64,000 nucleotides of DNA from Micromonospora matsumotoense (GTDB lineage: Bacteria; Actinomycetota; Actinomycetes; Mycobacteriales; Micromonosporaceae). The number at the start of each line of letters is the position of its first letter. The stretch's first letter is position 1. The translations under genes were made by a program, and so were the position numbers. Of this stretch, positions 17,804 through 26,959 are shown one piece after another. The notes beneath the pieces were generated by a model. That model was not told the origin of the DNA. It searched no databases and saw only the letters and a list, made by a program, of their open reading frames with translations. The stretch is from NCBI RefSeq assembly GCF_900091525.1, contig NZ_FMCU01000024.1, positions 1 to 64,000 of the forward strand, written 5' to 3'.

Positions 17804-18832
17804 TCAGCCCCGAGCTGCGGCGATGCCGTGCGGGGCGATGAACACCTTGTCGGCGGTGCCGGCGCGCTGCGCCGCCAGTGCCTCCGGTAGCTGGTGGAGG
17901 CCGTAGAAGGCCGGGCGCAACCGATCCAGGCCCAGAGTCGGCAACAACCGCACCGCCCGGTGGTGCGTGTACGGGTTGATCACTGCTCCGACCAGGGTCA
18001 GTTCCCGGGCGAAGATGTCGTGGGGGCGGACCCGGGCCTCGTCGTCGGGTCGGGCCACGCCGAAGACGAGGACCCGGCCGCCACGCGAGGACACCGCGAT
18101 CGCCGACTCCAGGATTCGGCCGGCGCCGACCGCGTCGACGACGTGCGGAAAGCCGAGCCCGTCGGTCAGCGCGGTGGCCTCGTCCAGCGACGCCGGGTCG
18201 AAGGCGGCGTCCGCGCCCATCCGCAGCGCGGCTGCCCGCCGGTCGTCGCGTGGATCGAGCACCACCACCGGCGCGAGCCCACGGGCCCTGGCGAGGGCGA
18301 CCATCATCGCCCCGGCCGGTCCGGCGCCGAAGATGAGGATCGGCAACCCCGAGCGCGGGTCGAGTTGGTCCATTCCGTGCAGGCAACAGGCCAGCGGCTC
18401 GGTCAGCGCGCCGATCCACGGCGGCGTGCCGTCGGGCAGCCGGTAGGCGATCCGCGCCGGCACGACCATGCGTTCGGTCATGCCGCCGTCGAGCTTCACG
18501 CCGTACCCGCGCTTGTCGTCGCAGAGGTGTTCCTGACCGAGCCGGCAGTACGTACACCGGGTGCAGTAGTCGTGCGGTTCGACGGTGACCAGGTCGCCGA
18601 CGGCGAGCCCGTCGACGGCCGGGCCCACCTCGATGATCCGGCCGCACACCTCGTGACCCAGGACGACCTGCGGCGCGGCGGCGAAGCTGCCGGCGACGAT
18701 GTGGCTGTCGGTGCCGCAGACGCCGACCGCCAGGGGTGCGATCGCCACCTCGGCCGGGCCGGGCGACGCCGGCTCGGCCGTGAGCAACCGGACGTCTCCG
18801 GCGCCGAAGAAACGGGCCTCAGTCAGCGGCAC
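17804..18832 (-). CDS. Zinc-dependent alcohol/polyol dehydrogenase (MDR family)
   Basis: 342 residues. The catalytic zinc region is CGTDSHI and GHEVCGRI; the structural zinc site is CTRCTYCRLGQEHLC (four Cys). The NAD(P) site is FGAGPAGAMMVALARA. It resembles sorbitol/threonine-type dehydrogenases that oxidise a secondary alcohol on a sugar or polyol. It is the last gene of the ten-gene minus-strand operon and overlaps the GntR gene by 14 bp. Likely role: one oxidation step of the sugar pathway encoded upstream. Confidence 0.85.
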   Translation of the reverse strand: MPLTEARFFGAGDVRLLTAEPASPGPAEVAIAPLAVGVCGTDSHIVAGSFAAAPQVVLGHEVCGRIIEVGPAVDGLAVGDLVTVEPHDYCTRCTYCRLGQEHLCDDKRGYGVKLDGGMTERMVVPARIAYRLPDGTPPWIGALTEPLACCLHGMDQLDPRSGLPILIFGAGPAGAMMVALARARGLAPVVVLDPRDDRRAAALRMGADAAFDPASLDEATALTDGLGFPHVVDAVGAGRILESAIAVSSRGGRVLVFGVARPDDEARVRPHDIFARELTLVGAVINPYTHHRAVRLLPTLGLDRLRPAFYGLHQLPEALAAQRAGTADKVFIAPHGIAAARG

Positions 18833-19469
18833 GGAGCAGCTCCTTCAACCGGCGGATGTGGGCCCGCGCGATCTCCTCGGCGGCTTCCGGGTCACCCGCG
18901 CCGATGGCCTCGAAGATGGCCTGGTGCTCGTGCACGGCCTGGACCATGCCGCCGGTCAGGCTGGTGGAGCGCATCGCCACCAGCACCCGGCTCTGCACGC
19001 TGTCGAGCATCCGGGCCAGCACCGGGCTCTGCGCCGCCTGCCGGATCGCCCGGTGGAACGCCGCGTCGAGTTCGAGGTGGCGGCCGAAGTCGCCCTGCTC
19101 GGCGACCGCACGGTGCTCGGCGAGCAGCGCGAGCAGGGTACGCCGCAGCGCCGCGTCGTACCTCTCCGTCGCCAGCCGGGCCACCGCCCCCTCCAGGACC
19201 TCGCGGGCCTCGTAGAGGCTGACCAACTCGGCGCGGGACACCCGGGCGACCTCGGCGCCCCGGTTCATCGTCTCGACGACCAGGTTCTCCTGCACGAGGC
19301 GGATCACCGCGTCCCGGACCGGGCTGCGGCTGACGTGGAACTCCTCGGCGAGGGCCGGCACACTCAGCCGGGCCCCCGGCCGCAGGGCGCCGGAGATGAT
19401 CCGGTCGCGGAGGGTCCGGTAGAGCACCTCGCCGACGCGCTGCGGGTCGGCCTGGAGAGAACTTGTCAC
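18819..19469 (-). CDS. GntR-family regulator (FadR/FCD subfamily)
   Basis: 216 residues. The winged-helix domain has ISGALRPGARLSVPALAEEF and HVSRSPVRDAVIRL. The C-terminal all-helical FCD domain includes the metal/ligand-binding pattern D-AFHRAI...HEHQAIFEAI. FCD regulators of this type usually sense sugar acids or carboxylates. It lies inside the operon with 4-bp and 14-bp overlaps, implying autoregulation of the catabolic genes. Confidence 0.88.
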   Translation of the reverse strand: MTSSLQADPQRVGEVLYRTLRDRIISGALRPGARLSVPALAEEFHVSRSPVRDAVIRLVQENLVVETMNRGAEVARVSRAELVSLYEAREVLEGAVARLATERYDAALRRTLLALLAEHRAVAEQGDFGRHLELDAAFHRAIRQAAQSPVLARMLDSVQSRVLVAMRSTSLTGGMVQAVHEHQAIFEAIGAGDPEAAEEIARAHIRRLKELLRAAD

Positions 19470-20326
19470 TGGAGGAACGTCCCTGCGAAGTGGCGGTAGT
19501 TGGCGGCGACCGCCGCGATCGCCTCGGGCCGCGTCAGTTCACCGGCCAGAAGTCCGCGCAGCGAGTCCCACCAGATGCTACGGCCGATGGCGAACCCCGT
19601 GAACCCGTTGGCGGCGGCATCGGTCAGCCAACCGTCGACTGTGGCCCGTGGGGCGTTCGCGCCCAGCAGGATGCACTCACCGCCGGTCTCGGCGGCGAGG
19701 TCGGCGGCCCTCCGGTAGTGCTCCGGCGCGCCGAGGTGCTCCACCTTCCACACGTCGACGGGCACCTCGGGCATGATCTCGGCCATCGCCCGGTGGATGA
19801 GCCCCGGTCGTACCTCGGTGTCGAAGACCTCACCGGGGATGGTCCGCTGCTGCGCCGTCGGCGGCACGAGCAGCTCGAAGAGGAACCGGCCGCCGGAATC
19901 CCGGACGGCCTGCGAGACCCCGGCCAGTCGGGTCCGCTGCTCGCGGTTGTCGGCCGCCGACCCGTCGGGGTTGTAGCGGACCAGCACCTTGGGCAGTTCG
20001 GGACGGAAGTGGGCGAGGTAGCCCGGCAGGTCGGCCGGCTCGGTCTCGTACAGGTCGCAACCGCCGCGCTCGACCGGCATGCTCAGCGTCACCTGACGGG
20101 CCCGGGCCCGTTCGGGCACCCCCGCGCCGAGCTGGTCGTCGACCAGGATGCCGGCGTGCGCGGCCAGGCGCGGCTCGGCGTCGAGGGCGGCGAGCAGCCC
20201 GTCGAGGACCAGGTGCTTGCCGTCGGTGATCGCCGCACGTTGCGCGGGCAGCGCGGTGCCGGTGTGGCCGTACAGGGCCTGGGTGAGCCAGGGACGCTGG
20301 TCGACGGCGAGGATCAACAGGCTCAT
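19466..20326 (-). CDS. DUF2090 class I aldolase-like protein (IolC C-terminal domain type)
   Basis: 286 residues beginning LILAVDQRPWLTQALYG, the pattern of DUF2090 proteins, which are related to LacD-type aldolases and to the C-terminal half of some IolC proteins. A candidate Schiff-base lysine is in VDVWKVEHLG, and the end has the TIM-barrel GFAIGRSIWWDSL phosphate-loop-like segment. It probably cleaves a phosphorylated keto-sugar or keto-acid. Overlaps its neighbours by 4 bp on both sides. It is distinct from the YihT-like aldolase at 29.2 kb, so the locus has two class I aldolases. Confidence 0.7.
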   Translation of the reverse strand: MSLLILAVDQRPWLTQALYGHTGTALPAQRAAITDGKHLVLDGLLAALDAEPRLAAHAGILVDDQLGAGVPERARARQVTLSMPVERGGCDLYETEPADLPGYLAHFRPELPKVLVRYNPDGSAADNREQRTRLAGVSQAVRDSGGRFLFELLVPPTAQQRTIPGEVFDTEVRPGLIHRAMAEIMPEVPVDVWKVEHLGAPEHYRRAADLAAETGGECILLGANAPRATVDGWLTDAAANGFTGFAIGRSIWWDSLRGLLAGELTRPEAIAAVAANYRHFAGTFLQ

Positions 20327-21321
20327 CGGGTCACCTCCGACACGACATCGGCGTCCGCCGAGACGATGCAGGGCTTGACATGGTCGCCGGCCACGAAGCG
20401 GGCGAACGCCTCGGGCAGCTCGGGCAGGGTGAGTGGTCTGACGATGAGGTCACGCAGCGGCCCGCCCATGACCCGCAACAGGTCCCAGTTGGCCGCCATC
20501 TCGTCGACCGGGAAATAGAAGGACCGCACGGTGTAGCAGTCGGTCCGCCGCCAGCGTGGCGTCGCCGGCATGGTGTACGGCTCGTTCGACTCGCCCAACG
20601 CGACGACCGTGCCCCCGGGGCGGATCACCCGCTGGGCCGTCGCCCGGGCCGCGTCCGCGCCGCTGACCTCGACTACCACGTCGTACTGGTTCTCGGCGGA
20701 CAGGTCACCGGCGGGTGTCGCGCCGAGTGCCGTCGCGGTCTCCAGCCGGGCGGGATTGGGGTCGACGGCGTCCACGGCGATGCCCATGGCACGGGCGACC
20801 GCGACGACACCGAGGCCGAGCGGCCCGGCACCGACGACCAGCAGCCGGTCCACCGTGTCCTGGGTCCGCAACGCCAGCCGCAGCGCGTGCGCGGCGGTGC
20901 CGACCGTGTCGAGCCCGAGGACCGCCACCGAGAGCGGGATGTCGTCCGGCACCGGTAGGACACACCGCGCCGGTACGTCCACGTGCTCGGCGAAACCGCC
21001 GTCACGCTGCCAGCCGATCAGCTGCGACAGGTGCAGGCACTGGTTGGTGCGGCCGGCGGCGCAGCGGACACACGTACCGCAGAAGACCGGGATGTAGACG
21101 ATGCCTCGGGTGCCGGCGGGCAGCGCGCCGCCGACGACCGTGCCGCCGATCTCGTGGCCCGGCACGACGGTCGCACCGCTGTGCAGCAGCCGCTTGTCCG
21201 ACCCGCACAGCGCGCAGACGTCGACCCGCAGCCGCACCTCGCCCTCGGCCACGTCGCCGAGCGTGACCTGCTCGAAGGTGATCTCGCCGTTGCCCTGGAA
21301 ACGGGCCCGGGTGGATGTCAC
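20323..21321 (-). CDS. Second zinc-dependent MDR dehydrogenase
   Basis: 332 residues from GTG 21321, overlapping the permease stop by 4 bp. Zinc sites: CALCGSDKRLLHSG, GHEIGGTVVG and the cysteine cluster FCGTCVRCAAGRTNQC. Nucleotide site: VVGAGPLGLGVVAVARAMG. It resembles L-threonine/galactitol/L-idonate-type dehydrogenases. With the other dehydrogenase at 17.8 kb it may catalyse a two-step epimerisation or oxidation of a sugar alcohol or sugar. Specific substrate unknown. Confidence 0.82.
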   Translation of the reverse strand: MTSTRARFQGNGEITFEQVTLGDVAEGEVRLRVDVCALCGSDKRLLHSGATVVPGHEIGGTVVGGALPAGTRGIVYIPVFCGTCVRCAAGRTNQCLHLSQLIGWQRDGGFAEHVDVPARCVLPVPDDIPLSVAVLGLDTVGTAAHALRLALRTQDTVDRLLVVGAGPLGLGVVAVARAMGIAVDAVDPNPARLETATALGATPAGDLSAENQYDVVVEVSGADAARATAQRVIRPGGTVVALGESNEPYTMPATPRWRRTDCYTVRSFYFPVDEMAANWDLLRVMGGPLRDLIVRPLTLPELPEAFARFVAGDHVKPCIVSADADVVSEVTR

Positions 21322-22133
21322 TTGACGGCTCCTCCGGTGATGCCGCGCACCAGCCAGCGCTGCGCGAAGATGGTCAGCAGCAGGGCGGGCGCGGAGATGA
21401 GCGCGCTCGCGGCCATCAGGCCGCCGAAGTCGTTGGACCCCTGGCCGATGAAGTTGAACGCGATGACGGTCAGCGGCATCGTCCGCTCGTTGGCCAGCGC
21501 CAGCGCGAAGAGGAAGTAGTTCCAGCTGAAGACGAAGCTGAGCGTCAACGCGACCGACAGGCCGGGCAGGGCCAGCGGCAGCGCGATCTTGTGGAACCGC
21601 TGCCAGGCGTTCGCGCCGTCGATCAGCGTCGACTCCTCGATGCTGATCGGGATCTCCTCGAAGAACGGCACCAGCAGCCAGATGCACAGCGGCAGCGTGA
21701 TGATCAGATGCGCGACGATCAGCAGGGCGTAGTTGAGCGCCACGCTGTCCGGGCCACCGATGCGGATCGAGAGCACGAACAGCGGCAGCACGAACAGCAC
21801 GCCGGGCGCCATCCGGGCCAGCAGCGTGACGAAGCCCAGCGCGGCCAGCTTGCGGCGCACGATCACGTACGCCGCCGGTGCGCCGAGGGCGAGCCCGAGG
21901 ATCGTCGACCCGCCGGCCACGATGAAGCTGTTGGCGATGTGCCGGCCGAACGCGAAGCGCTCGAACAGGTTGGTGAAGTTGTCCAGCGTCAGTGGCGACC
22001 CGAGGTCGAACAGCGAGCCGGTGATGTCGACGTTGTCGCGCAACGACGACCAGAGCATGAACAGCACCGGGCCGAAGAAGACGATCGTGAACACGAGGTA
22101 CGCGGCGTAGACACCGCTGAGCCGCCGGGTCAT
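21318..22133 (-). CDS. Sugar ABC transporter permease, MalG type
   Basis: 271 residues, six predicted helices, with the cytoplasmic EAA loop EESTLIDGANAWQRFHKIALP that contacts the ATPase. CUT1-family carbohydrate importer subunit. Overlaps the MalF-type permease by 4 bp. No ABC ATPase gene occurs in the locus, so a shared MsmK/UgpC-type ATPase encoded elsewhere is expected. Confidence 0.92.
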   Translation of the reverse strand: MTRRLSGVYAAYLVFTIVFFGPVLFMLWSSLRDNVDITGSLFDLGSPLTLDNFTNLFERFAFGRHIANSFIVAGGSTILGLALGAPAAYVIVRRKLAALGFVTLLARMAPGVLFVLPLFVLSIRIGGPDSVALNYALLIVAHLIITLPLCIWLLVPFFEEIPISIEESTLIDGANAWQRFHKIALPLALPGLSVALTLSFVFSWNYFLFALALANERTMPLTVIAFNFIGQGSNDFGGLMAASALISAPALLLTIFAQRWLVRGITGGAVK

Positions 22134-23086
22134 CGTGCGGCCCGCTGACGGAACCAGGTGAACAGGCCGGCGATCATGATGACCAGGGCGAGCAGGGCGA
22201 TCTGCAGGGTGGCCGCGTAGCTCGGCTGGTTGTCGACGAAACCGGCGTTGTAACCGTAGACGTTGAGGGTGTTCGTGGAGTTCACCGGACCCCCCTGGGT
22301 CATGATGTAGATCGTGTCGAAGAAGCGCACCAGGTCGACCGTGCGCAGCAGCATCGCCACGGTGAGCACCGGGCGCAGCAGCGGGAGGCCGACGTTCCAG
22401 GCCAGCCGCCAGCCGCTCGCCCCGTCCAGCGCGGCGGCCTCGAACGGCTCCTCCGGCAGCGACCGGATACCGGCCGAGATGATCAGCGCCATGAACGGCG
22501 TCCACTGCCAGATGTCGACCAGGGCGATGGCCCAGGGTGCGACGTCCGGGTCGCCGAGCCACACCACCGGGTCGATGCCGACCGCGCCGAGGATCTGGTT
22601 GGCCGCACCGAGCGTCGGGTCCATGATCAGCAACCAGACCAGGCCGACCGCGACCGAGGCCGTGATCGCCGGGATCAGCATCATCCCCTGGAAGATCCGC
22701 TGGCCGGGCACGTCGAGACTCATCACGTAGCCCAGCGCCAACCCGAGGACGGTCTCCAGCAGCAGGCAGACCACGAAGAGGAACAGGGTGATCTTCAGCG
22801 AGCTCCAGAACTGCGGACTGTCGAACATCTCGGCGTAGTTGGCGAGCCCGAGGAACCCCGAGTTCGTCCCGTCGGCCTGCCGGTCACTGACCGACAGCCA
22901 GATCGTGTAGCCGATCGGCACCAGCACCAGCACCGCCGTGGCCAGCACGGCCGGCAGCGCGAACGGCAACACACCCCGGGCCGTCGGGTCCACCCGGCGG
23001 CGACGCCGCCGGGGCGGCGTCCCCACCGCCGGACCCGCGCCGACGGGTCCGGGGGTGGCGGACGGCTTCGTCATCAGGTCGCCCAT
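22130..23086 (-). CDS. Sugar ABC transporter permease, MalF type
   Basis: 318 residues from ATG 23086. A basic N-terminal stretch (RRRRRR) precedes six predicted helices; the EAA loop is EAAALDGASGWRLAWNVGLP. It ends with a helix and the basic FRQRAAR. Partner of the MalG-type permease and the lipoprotein binding protein in a CUT1 importer. ATG 23071 is a possible shorter start. Confidence 0.92.
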   Translation of the reverse strand: MGDLMTKPSATPGPVGAGPAVGTPPRRRRRRVDPTARGVLPFALPAVLATAVLVLVPIGYTIWLSVSDRQADGTNSGFLGLANYAEMFDSPQFWSSLKITLFLFVVCLLLETVLGLALGYVMSLDVPGQRIFQGMMLIPAITASVAVGLVWLLIMDPTLGAANQILGAVGIDPVVWLGDPDVAPWAIALVDIWQWTPFMALIISAGIRSLPEEPFEAAALDGASGWRLAWNVGLPLLRPVLTVAMLLRTVDLVRFFDTIYIMTQGGPVNSTNTLNVYGYNAGFVDNQPSYAATLQIALLALVIMIAGLFTWFRQRAAR

Positions 23087-23091
23087 CGCCG

Positions 23092-24390
23092 TTACCCGGC
23101 GTTCTTCGCCAGCAGCGGGGTCAGGCCGGTCTGGATCTCCTTGGCTGCGGTGTCGGCGTCGGACTGGCCGAGGATCACCTTGCCGACCGCCTCCCCGACG
23201 ACCTTGCGCATCTCGGGGGCGGCGACGCCGACCGGACCGACCTCGGTGGAGCCGCTGGTCTGCACGTTGGCCAGCGCCGCGGCCCACTCCTTCAGCGTGT
23301 CGGTGTTCAGCGTGTCGGTGTACGACTTGTCCTGCGCGACGGAGGTCCGTGGCGGAGCGATGCCGCCCTCGGTCAGCTTGAGCTGGGTGGCCTTGCCGGT
23401 CGCCCACTCGATGAACTTCCAGGCCGCGTCCTTGTTCTTCGAGTACGAGGACATCGCGATGCCCCAGTTCAGGACGGTCGACTTCGAACCCGCCGAACCG
23501 GCCGGGAAGTCCAACACGCCGATCTTGCCGCTGACCTTCGAGGTCTTCGGGTCGTTGACGCTGCCGATCTCGTTGCTCGACTCCAGTTCCATCGCCGCGT
23601 TGCCCGCCGCGAACAGCGCCGAGGACTGGGTGAACGTGTTGTTGGCGACGCCGGGCGGACCGAAGTCCCGGGCGAGGGTCGCGTAACGGTTGATCACGTC
23701 GGCGGCGGCGGGCGTGTCGAAGTTCGGCGTGCCGTCCGGCTTGGTCCACTCCAGGCCCTGGGAGTGCAGGAACGGGCCGAAGGTGAACGGCAGCGCGGCG
23801 GACTGCCCGCGCAACGCGATCGGGGTGACCTTGCCGGCGGACTTCCGCTTGATCTCGGCGGCGACCGTGGGCAGCTCGTCGAGGGTCTTCGGCGGTGTGA
23901 CGCCGTACTGGGCGAACAGGTCCTTGTTGTAGAACAGGACGACGCCCTCGACGTTCACCGGCGCGGCGATCGTCTTGTCCTGGACCGTCATGCCGGTCTT
24001 GACCGCGGCCGGAAAGTCGGCGACGTCGTAGCTGCCGGACTTGCTCATGTAGTCGTCGAGCGGGGCGTAGTAGCCGGCCTTGGCGAACTGGAGGCCCTCC
24101 CGCGACGGCAACGTCATGAACACGTCCATGGACGAACTGCGGGACTGCAGGGTCAGCGAGATCTTGTCGCGGGCCTGCTGCTCGGCGAAGGTCTGCACGT
24201 TGACCTTGACGCCCGAGGACTTCTCGAACTCGCCGATCAGCGGTTCGATGGCCTTCTGCCACGGGTGGTTGGACATGACGATGGAAATCTCGTTGGCGTC
24301 ACCGCCCGAGCCGCCACCGTCGCCGCAGCCGACGGCGAGCCCGCCGACGAGGGCCAGGGCGAATCCGGCGCTCAACATCTTCTGTCGCAT
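23092..24390 (-). CDS. Sugar-binding lipoprotein of ABC importer (extracellular solute-binding protein family 1)
   Basis: 432 residues with a lipoprotein signal peptide (lipobox LAVGC at about residue 22) and the glycine-rich linker GDGGGSGGD. The mature part shows family 1 features: NEISIVMSNHPWQKAIEPLI, VVLFYNKDLFAQYG and KDAAWKFIEWATG. It captures the substrate outside the membrane for the two permeases downstream. It lies 5 bp upstream of the MalF-type gene. Confidence 0.9.
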   Translation of the reverse strand: MRQKMLSAGFALALVGGLAVGCGDGGGSGGDANEISIVMSNHPWQKAIEPLIGEFEKSSGVKVNVQTFAEQQARDKISLTLQSRSSSMDVFMTLPSREGLQFAKAGYYAPLDDYMSKSGSYDVADFPAAVKTGMTVQDKTIAAPVNVEGVVLFYNKDLFAQYGVTPPKTLDELPTVAAEIKRKSAGKVTPIALRGQSAALPFTFGPFLHSQGLEWTKPDGTPNFDTPAAADVINRYATLARDFGPPGVANNTFTQSSALFAAGNAAMELESSNEIGSVNDPKTSKVSGKIGVLDFPAGSAGSKSTVLNWGIAMSSYSKNKDAAWKFIEWATGKATQLKLTEGGIAPPRTSVAQDKSYTDTLNTDTLKEWAAALANVQTSGSTEVGPVGVAAPEMRKVVGEAVGKVILGQSDADTAAKEIQTGLTPLLAKNAG

Positions 24391-24401
24391 CGGTGTGCCT
24401 T

Positions 24402-25511
24402 TCAGTTCTTGCCGAGGAGTGGGGAGAGCCAGTCGTGGAAGTCGCCGAGGTCGGCGGGCTGGGTGGTGCGCCATCGCGGTGGCACGGGCCGGGTCCGACC
24501 GGCCACCTCCGCGAGTGGCACCGGGTCGTAGCCGGTCCCGCCGGGCCTGCGGTGCAGGCCGACCATCAACCCGGTGGCGCGGTCGGCCAGCAGCTTCGCC
24601 GCGTGGCGTCCGGCCTCCGTCGCCTCCGTCCGGTCGACGTCACTGGCGAGCGCGCCGGCGCTGCGCTGGGCCATGCCGAGCACCTCGCCGCGGGCGGCGA
24701 CCGCCAGTTCGGTGCGCACCAGGCTGGCGAGCGCCCGGGAGACGCCCCCGAGGATGATCCGGGAGTGGTTGACGGCCTCGAACGGCTCGTCGGTCAGCTC
24801 GGGCACCGCGCCCTCACTGACCACCACGAACGCCCGCCCGTGCGTGTGCAGGGCAGCCTGCACCGAGGCGAGGAACGCCGGCCGGTCGAAGCGCAGTTCC
24901 GGGATCAGGACCAGGTGCGGCGCGTGGGCCGGGTCGTCGCGGTGCCAGGTCGCGGCGAGGGCCAACCAGCCCACCGAGCGGCCGAGGGTCTCCACGATCC
25001 GTACCGGTTCGACGCCGGCCATCGCCGCGTGGTCCCGCGCCAGATCCGGGACGATGGTCGTCAGGTAGCGCGCGGCCGAGCCGTATCCGGGGCTGTGGTC
25101 GATGCCGACCAGGTCGTTGTCCACGGTCTTCGGGATGCCGACCACGGTCAGCTCGTGCCCGCGCGCGGCAGCCCGGCCCGCCAGCGCGTGCAACAGCGCC
25201 ATCGTCCCGTTTCCGCCGATCAGGGCCACGCCGTCGATCCCGTTGGCAGCCAGCACGTCGAGTGCGACGTCGAGGTCCGCCTCGGTGACCGCCCGCCGCC
25301 CGGCACCGAGCCAGGACCCGCCCTGGCGGGTCGCGGCGACCGGCACGTCGGCGGCGGTGACCGGGGTGAACCGGCCCTCGACCAGGCCGTCCGGGCCACC
25401 CCGCAGTGCCAGTACGTCGTGCTCCGCCGCCGCGTCGAGGAAGCCCCGCAGGCTGGCGTTGACGACACTGGTCGGTGCGCCGGTCTGACCGATGAGCAGG
25501 CGCATCGTCAT
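24402..25511 (-). CDS. PfkA-family phosphofructokinase-like kinase with altered Mg-binding motif
   Basis: 369 residues from ATG 25511 (4-bp overlap with the aldehyde dehydrogenase). PfkA fold signs: LIGQTGAPTSVVNASLRGFL at the N-terminus, LIGGNGTMALLHAL, and GIPKTVDNDLVGIDHSPGYG. Canonical enzymes have GGDG at the nucleotide/Mg loop; here it is GGNG, so the usual Asp is Asn. PKTVDND with Lys resembles pyrophosphate-using or clade III enzymes. It could phosphorylate the keto-sugar that the aldolase cleaves, with ATP or PPi. The substitution makes standard 6-phosphofructokinase activity doubtful. Confidence 0.75.
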   Translation of the reverse strand: MTMRLLIGQTGAPTSVVNASLRGFLDAAAEHDVLALRGGPDGLVEGRFTPVTAADVPVAATRQGGSWLGAGRRAVTEADLDVALDVLAANGIDGVALIGGNGTMALLHALAGRAAARGHELTVVGIPKTVDNDLVGIDHSPGYGSAARYLTTIVPDLARDHAAMAGVEPVRIVETLGRSVGWLALAATWHRDDPAHAPHLVLIPELRFDRPAFLASVQAALHTHGRAFVVVSEGAVPELTDEPFEAVNHSRIILGGVSRALASLVRTELAVAARGEVLGMAQRSAGALASDVDRTEATEAGRHAAKLLADRATGLMVGLHRRPGGTGYDPVPLAEVAGRTRPVPPRWRTTQPADLGDFHDWLSPLLGKN

Positions 25512-26959
25512 CCCTGCGCCTTCGTGCCCACGGACAGGTAGGTCTGGAACGCGGCCAGGCCCGGCCGGCCGCCCTCGTATCCGAGCCCCGAGTCCCGCAG
25601 GCCGCCGAACGGGATCCACGGCGTGTTCGGGGTGGCGGTGTTGATGCCGACGATCCCGGCGTGCAGGCGCTCGGCGACGGCGTGGGCGCGATCGAGGTCG
25701 GTGCCGCAGACGTAGCCGGCCAGGCCGTAGCCGGTGGCGTGGTGCAGGGCCAGCGCGTCGTCGAGGTCGTCGTAGACGTGGATCGGCGCGATCGGTCCGA
25801 AGATCTCGTCGGTCATCACCCGGCTGTCGACGGGCACGTCCAGCAGCACGGTCGCCGGGGCGAAGTGGCCCCGGCCGGGAACGACGCCGCTGGTGACCTT
25901 CCGCGCGCCCCGGCCCACCGCCTCGTCGACGAGGGCGGCCATCCGGGCCGGGTCCGCCGCCGGAGCCAGCGGGCCGAGGTCGGTGGCCGCATCTGTGGGC
26001 CGGCCGACGACCATCTTCTCGACCGCCGCGACGAACGCCTCGGTGAACTCGGCCGCTACCGCGCGGGCCACGAGGACCTGGTTGGCGGCGATACAGGACT
26101 GGCCGTTGTTGCGGAACTTCGCCACCAGCAGCGTCTGCGCCGCCGCCTGCGGATCGGCGTCGGGCAGCACCAGGAAGGGTGCGCAACCGCCAAGTTCCAG
26201 CACCGTGGGCAGGAAGCGGGGCGCGGTGGCCGAGGCGACCAGCCGCCCCACCCGGGTCGACCCGGTGAAGGACACGACACCGACGGCGGGGTCGGCGAGC
26301 CACGGGTCGACGACGTCCGTCGGGGTGCCGAGCACCGTCGACAGGACCCCCGCAGGCAGGTGCCGTTCGACGACCGCGGCCAGCACCATCGACGACAGCG
26401 GCGTCAGCTCGGAGGGTTTGAACAGCACCGGGCACCCCGCCGCCAACGCCGGGGCGATCTTGCGAGCGGGAATGGAGACCGGGAAGTTCCAGGGTGTCAG
26501 GACGACGGCGACTCCGGCGGCCCGGGTGCTCACCCGGTGGGTGATCCCGGGTACGACGGACAGCTGCTCGGCCTGCTGCCGGTCCAGCAGATCGGCCATG
26601 ATCCGGAAGTAGCCGACCGTCAGCCCCAACTCGGCCGTCGACTCGGCGAGCCGCTTGCCGGTCTCCCGGGTGATCAGCGCGGCCCACTCGGGCTGGGCGG
26701 CGAGCGTCTCGACGTCGGCGGCGATGGCCCGCAGCGCCGCCGACCGGGCCGGCTGCGGCGTCCCCGCCCAGACCGGCAGCGCCTGCCGAGCCAGTGTGAG
26801 GGCCGCCGCCGCGTCAGCGCGGTCACCGGTGGCGACCTCGGTGAACGGGTCACCGGTGGCCGGGTCGAGCACGGCCAGCGGTGGCCCACCGGCGTTGCGG
26901 CCGGCCACCCGTACGGCGGTGGCGGCCGAGCGGATGTCGTTGACGACGGGGTCGGTCAC
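25508..26959 (-). CDS. NAD(P)-dependent aldehyde dehydrogenase (succinate-semialdehyde-dehydrogenase-like)
   Basis: 483 residues from GTG 26959. Catalytic and cofactor motifs: TPWNFPVSIPARKIAPALAA, KPSELTPLS, FTGSTRVGR, VLELGGCAP (catalytic Glu) and FRNNGQSCIAANQ (catalytic Cys). C-terminal PFGGLRDSGLGYEGG is typical of the GabD group. In sulfoglycolytic loci a GabD-like enzyme oxidises sulfolactaldehyde to sulfolactate; here this role is inference from the YihT-like aldolase nearby. Overlaps both neighbours by 4 bp. Confidence 0.88.
   Translation of the reverse strand: MTDPVVNDIRSAATAVRVAGRNAGGPPLAVLDPATGDPFTEVATGDRADAAAALTLARQALPVWAGTPQPARSAALRAIAADVETLAAQPEWAALITRETGKRLAESTAELGLTVGYFRIMADLLDRQQAEQLSVVPGITHRVSTRAAGVAVVLTPWNFPVSIPARKIAPALAAGCPVLFKPSELTPLSSMVLAAVVERHLPAGVLSTVLGTPTDVVDPWLADPAVGVVSFTGSTRVGRLVASATAPRFLPTVLELGGCAPFLVLPDADPQAAAQTLLVAKFRNNGQSCIAANQVLVARAVAAEFTEAFVAAVEKMVVGRPTDAATDLGPLAPAADPARMAALVDEAVGRGARKVTSGVVPGRGHFAPATVLLDVPVDSRVMTDEIFGPIAPIHVYDDLDDALALHHATGYGLAGYVCGTDLDRAHAVAERLHAGIVGINTATPNTPWIPFGGLRDSGLGYEGGRPGLAAFQTYLSVGTKAQG

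Noticed and set aside
21315..24531. Long plus-strand open frames opposite the ABC transporter genes
   Set aside because: They are antisense shadows caused by high third-position GC; the minus-strand proteins have clear domains and signals.
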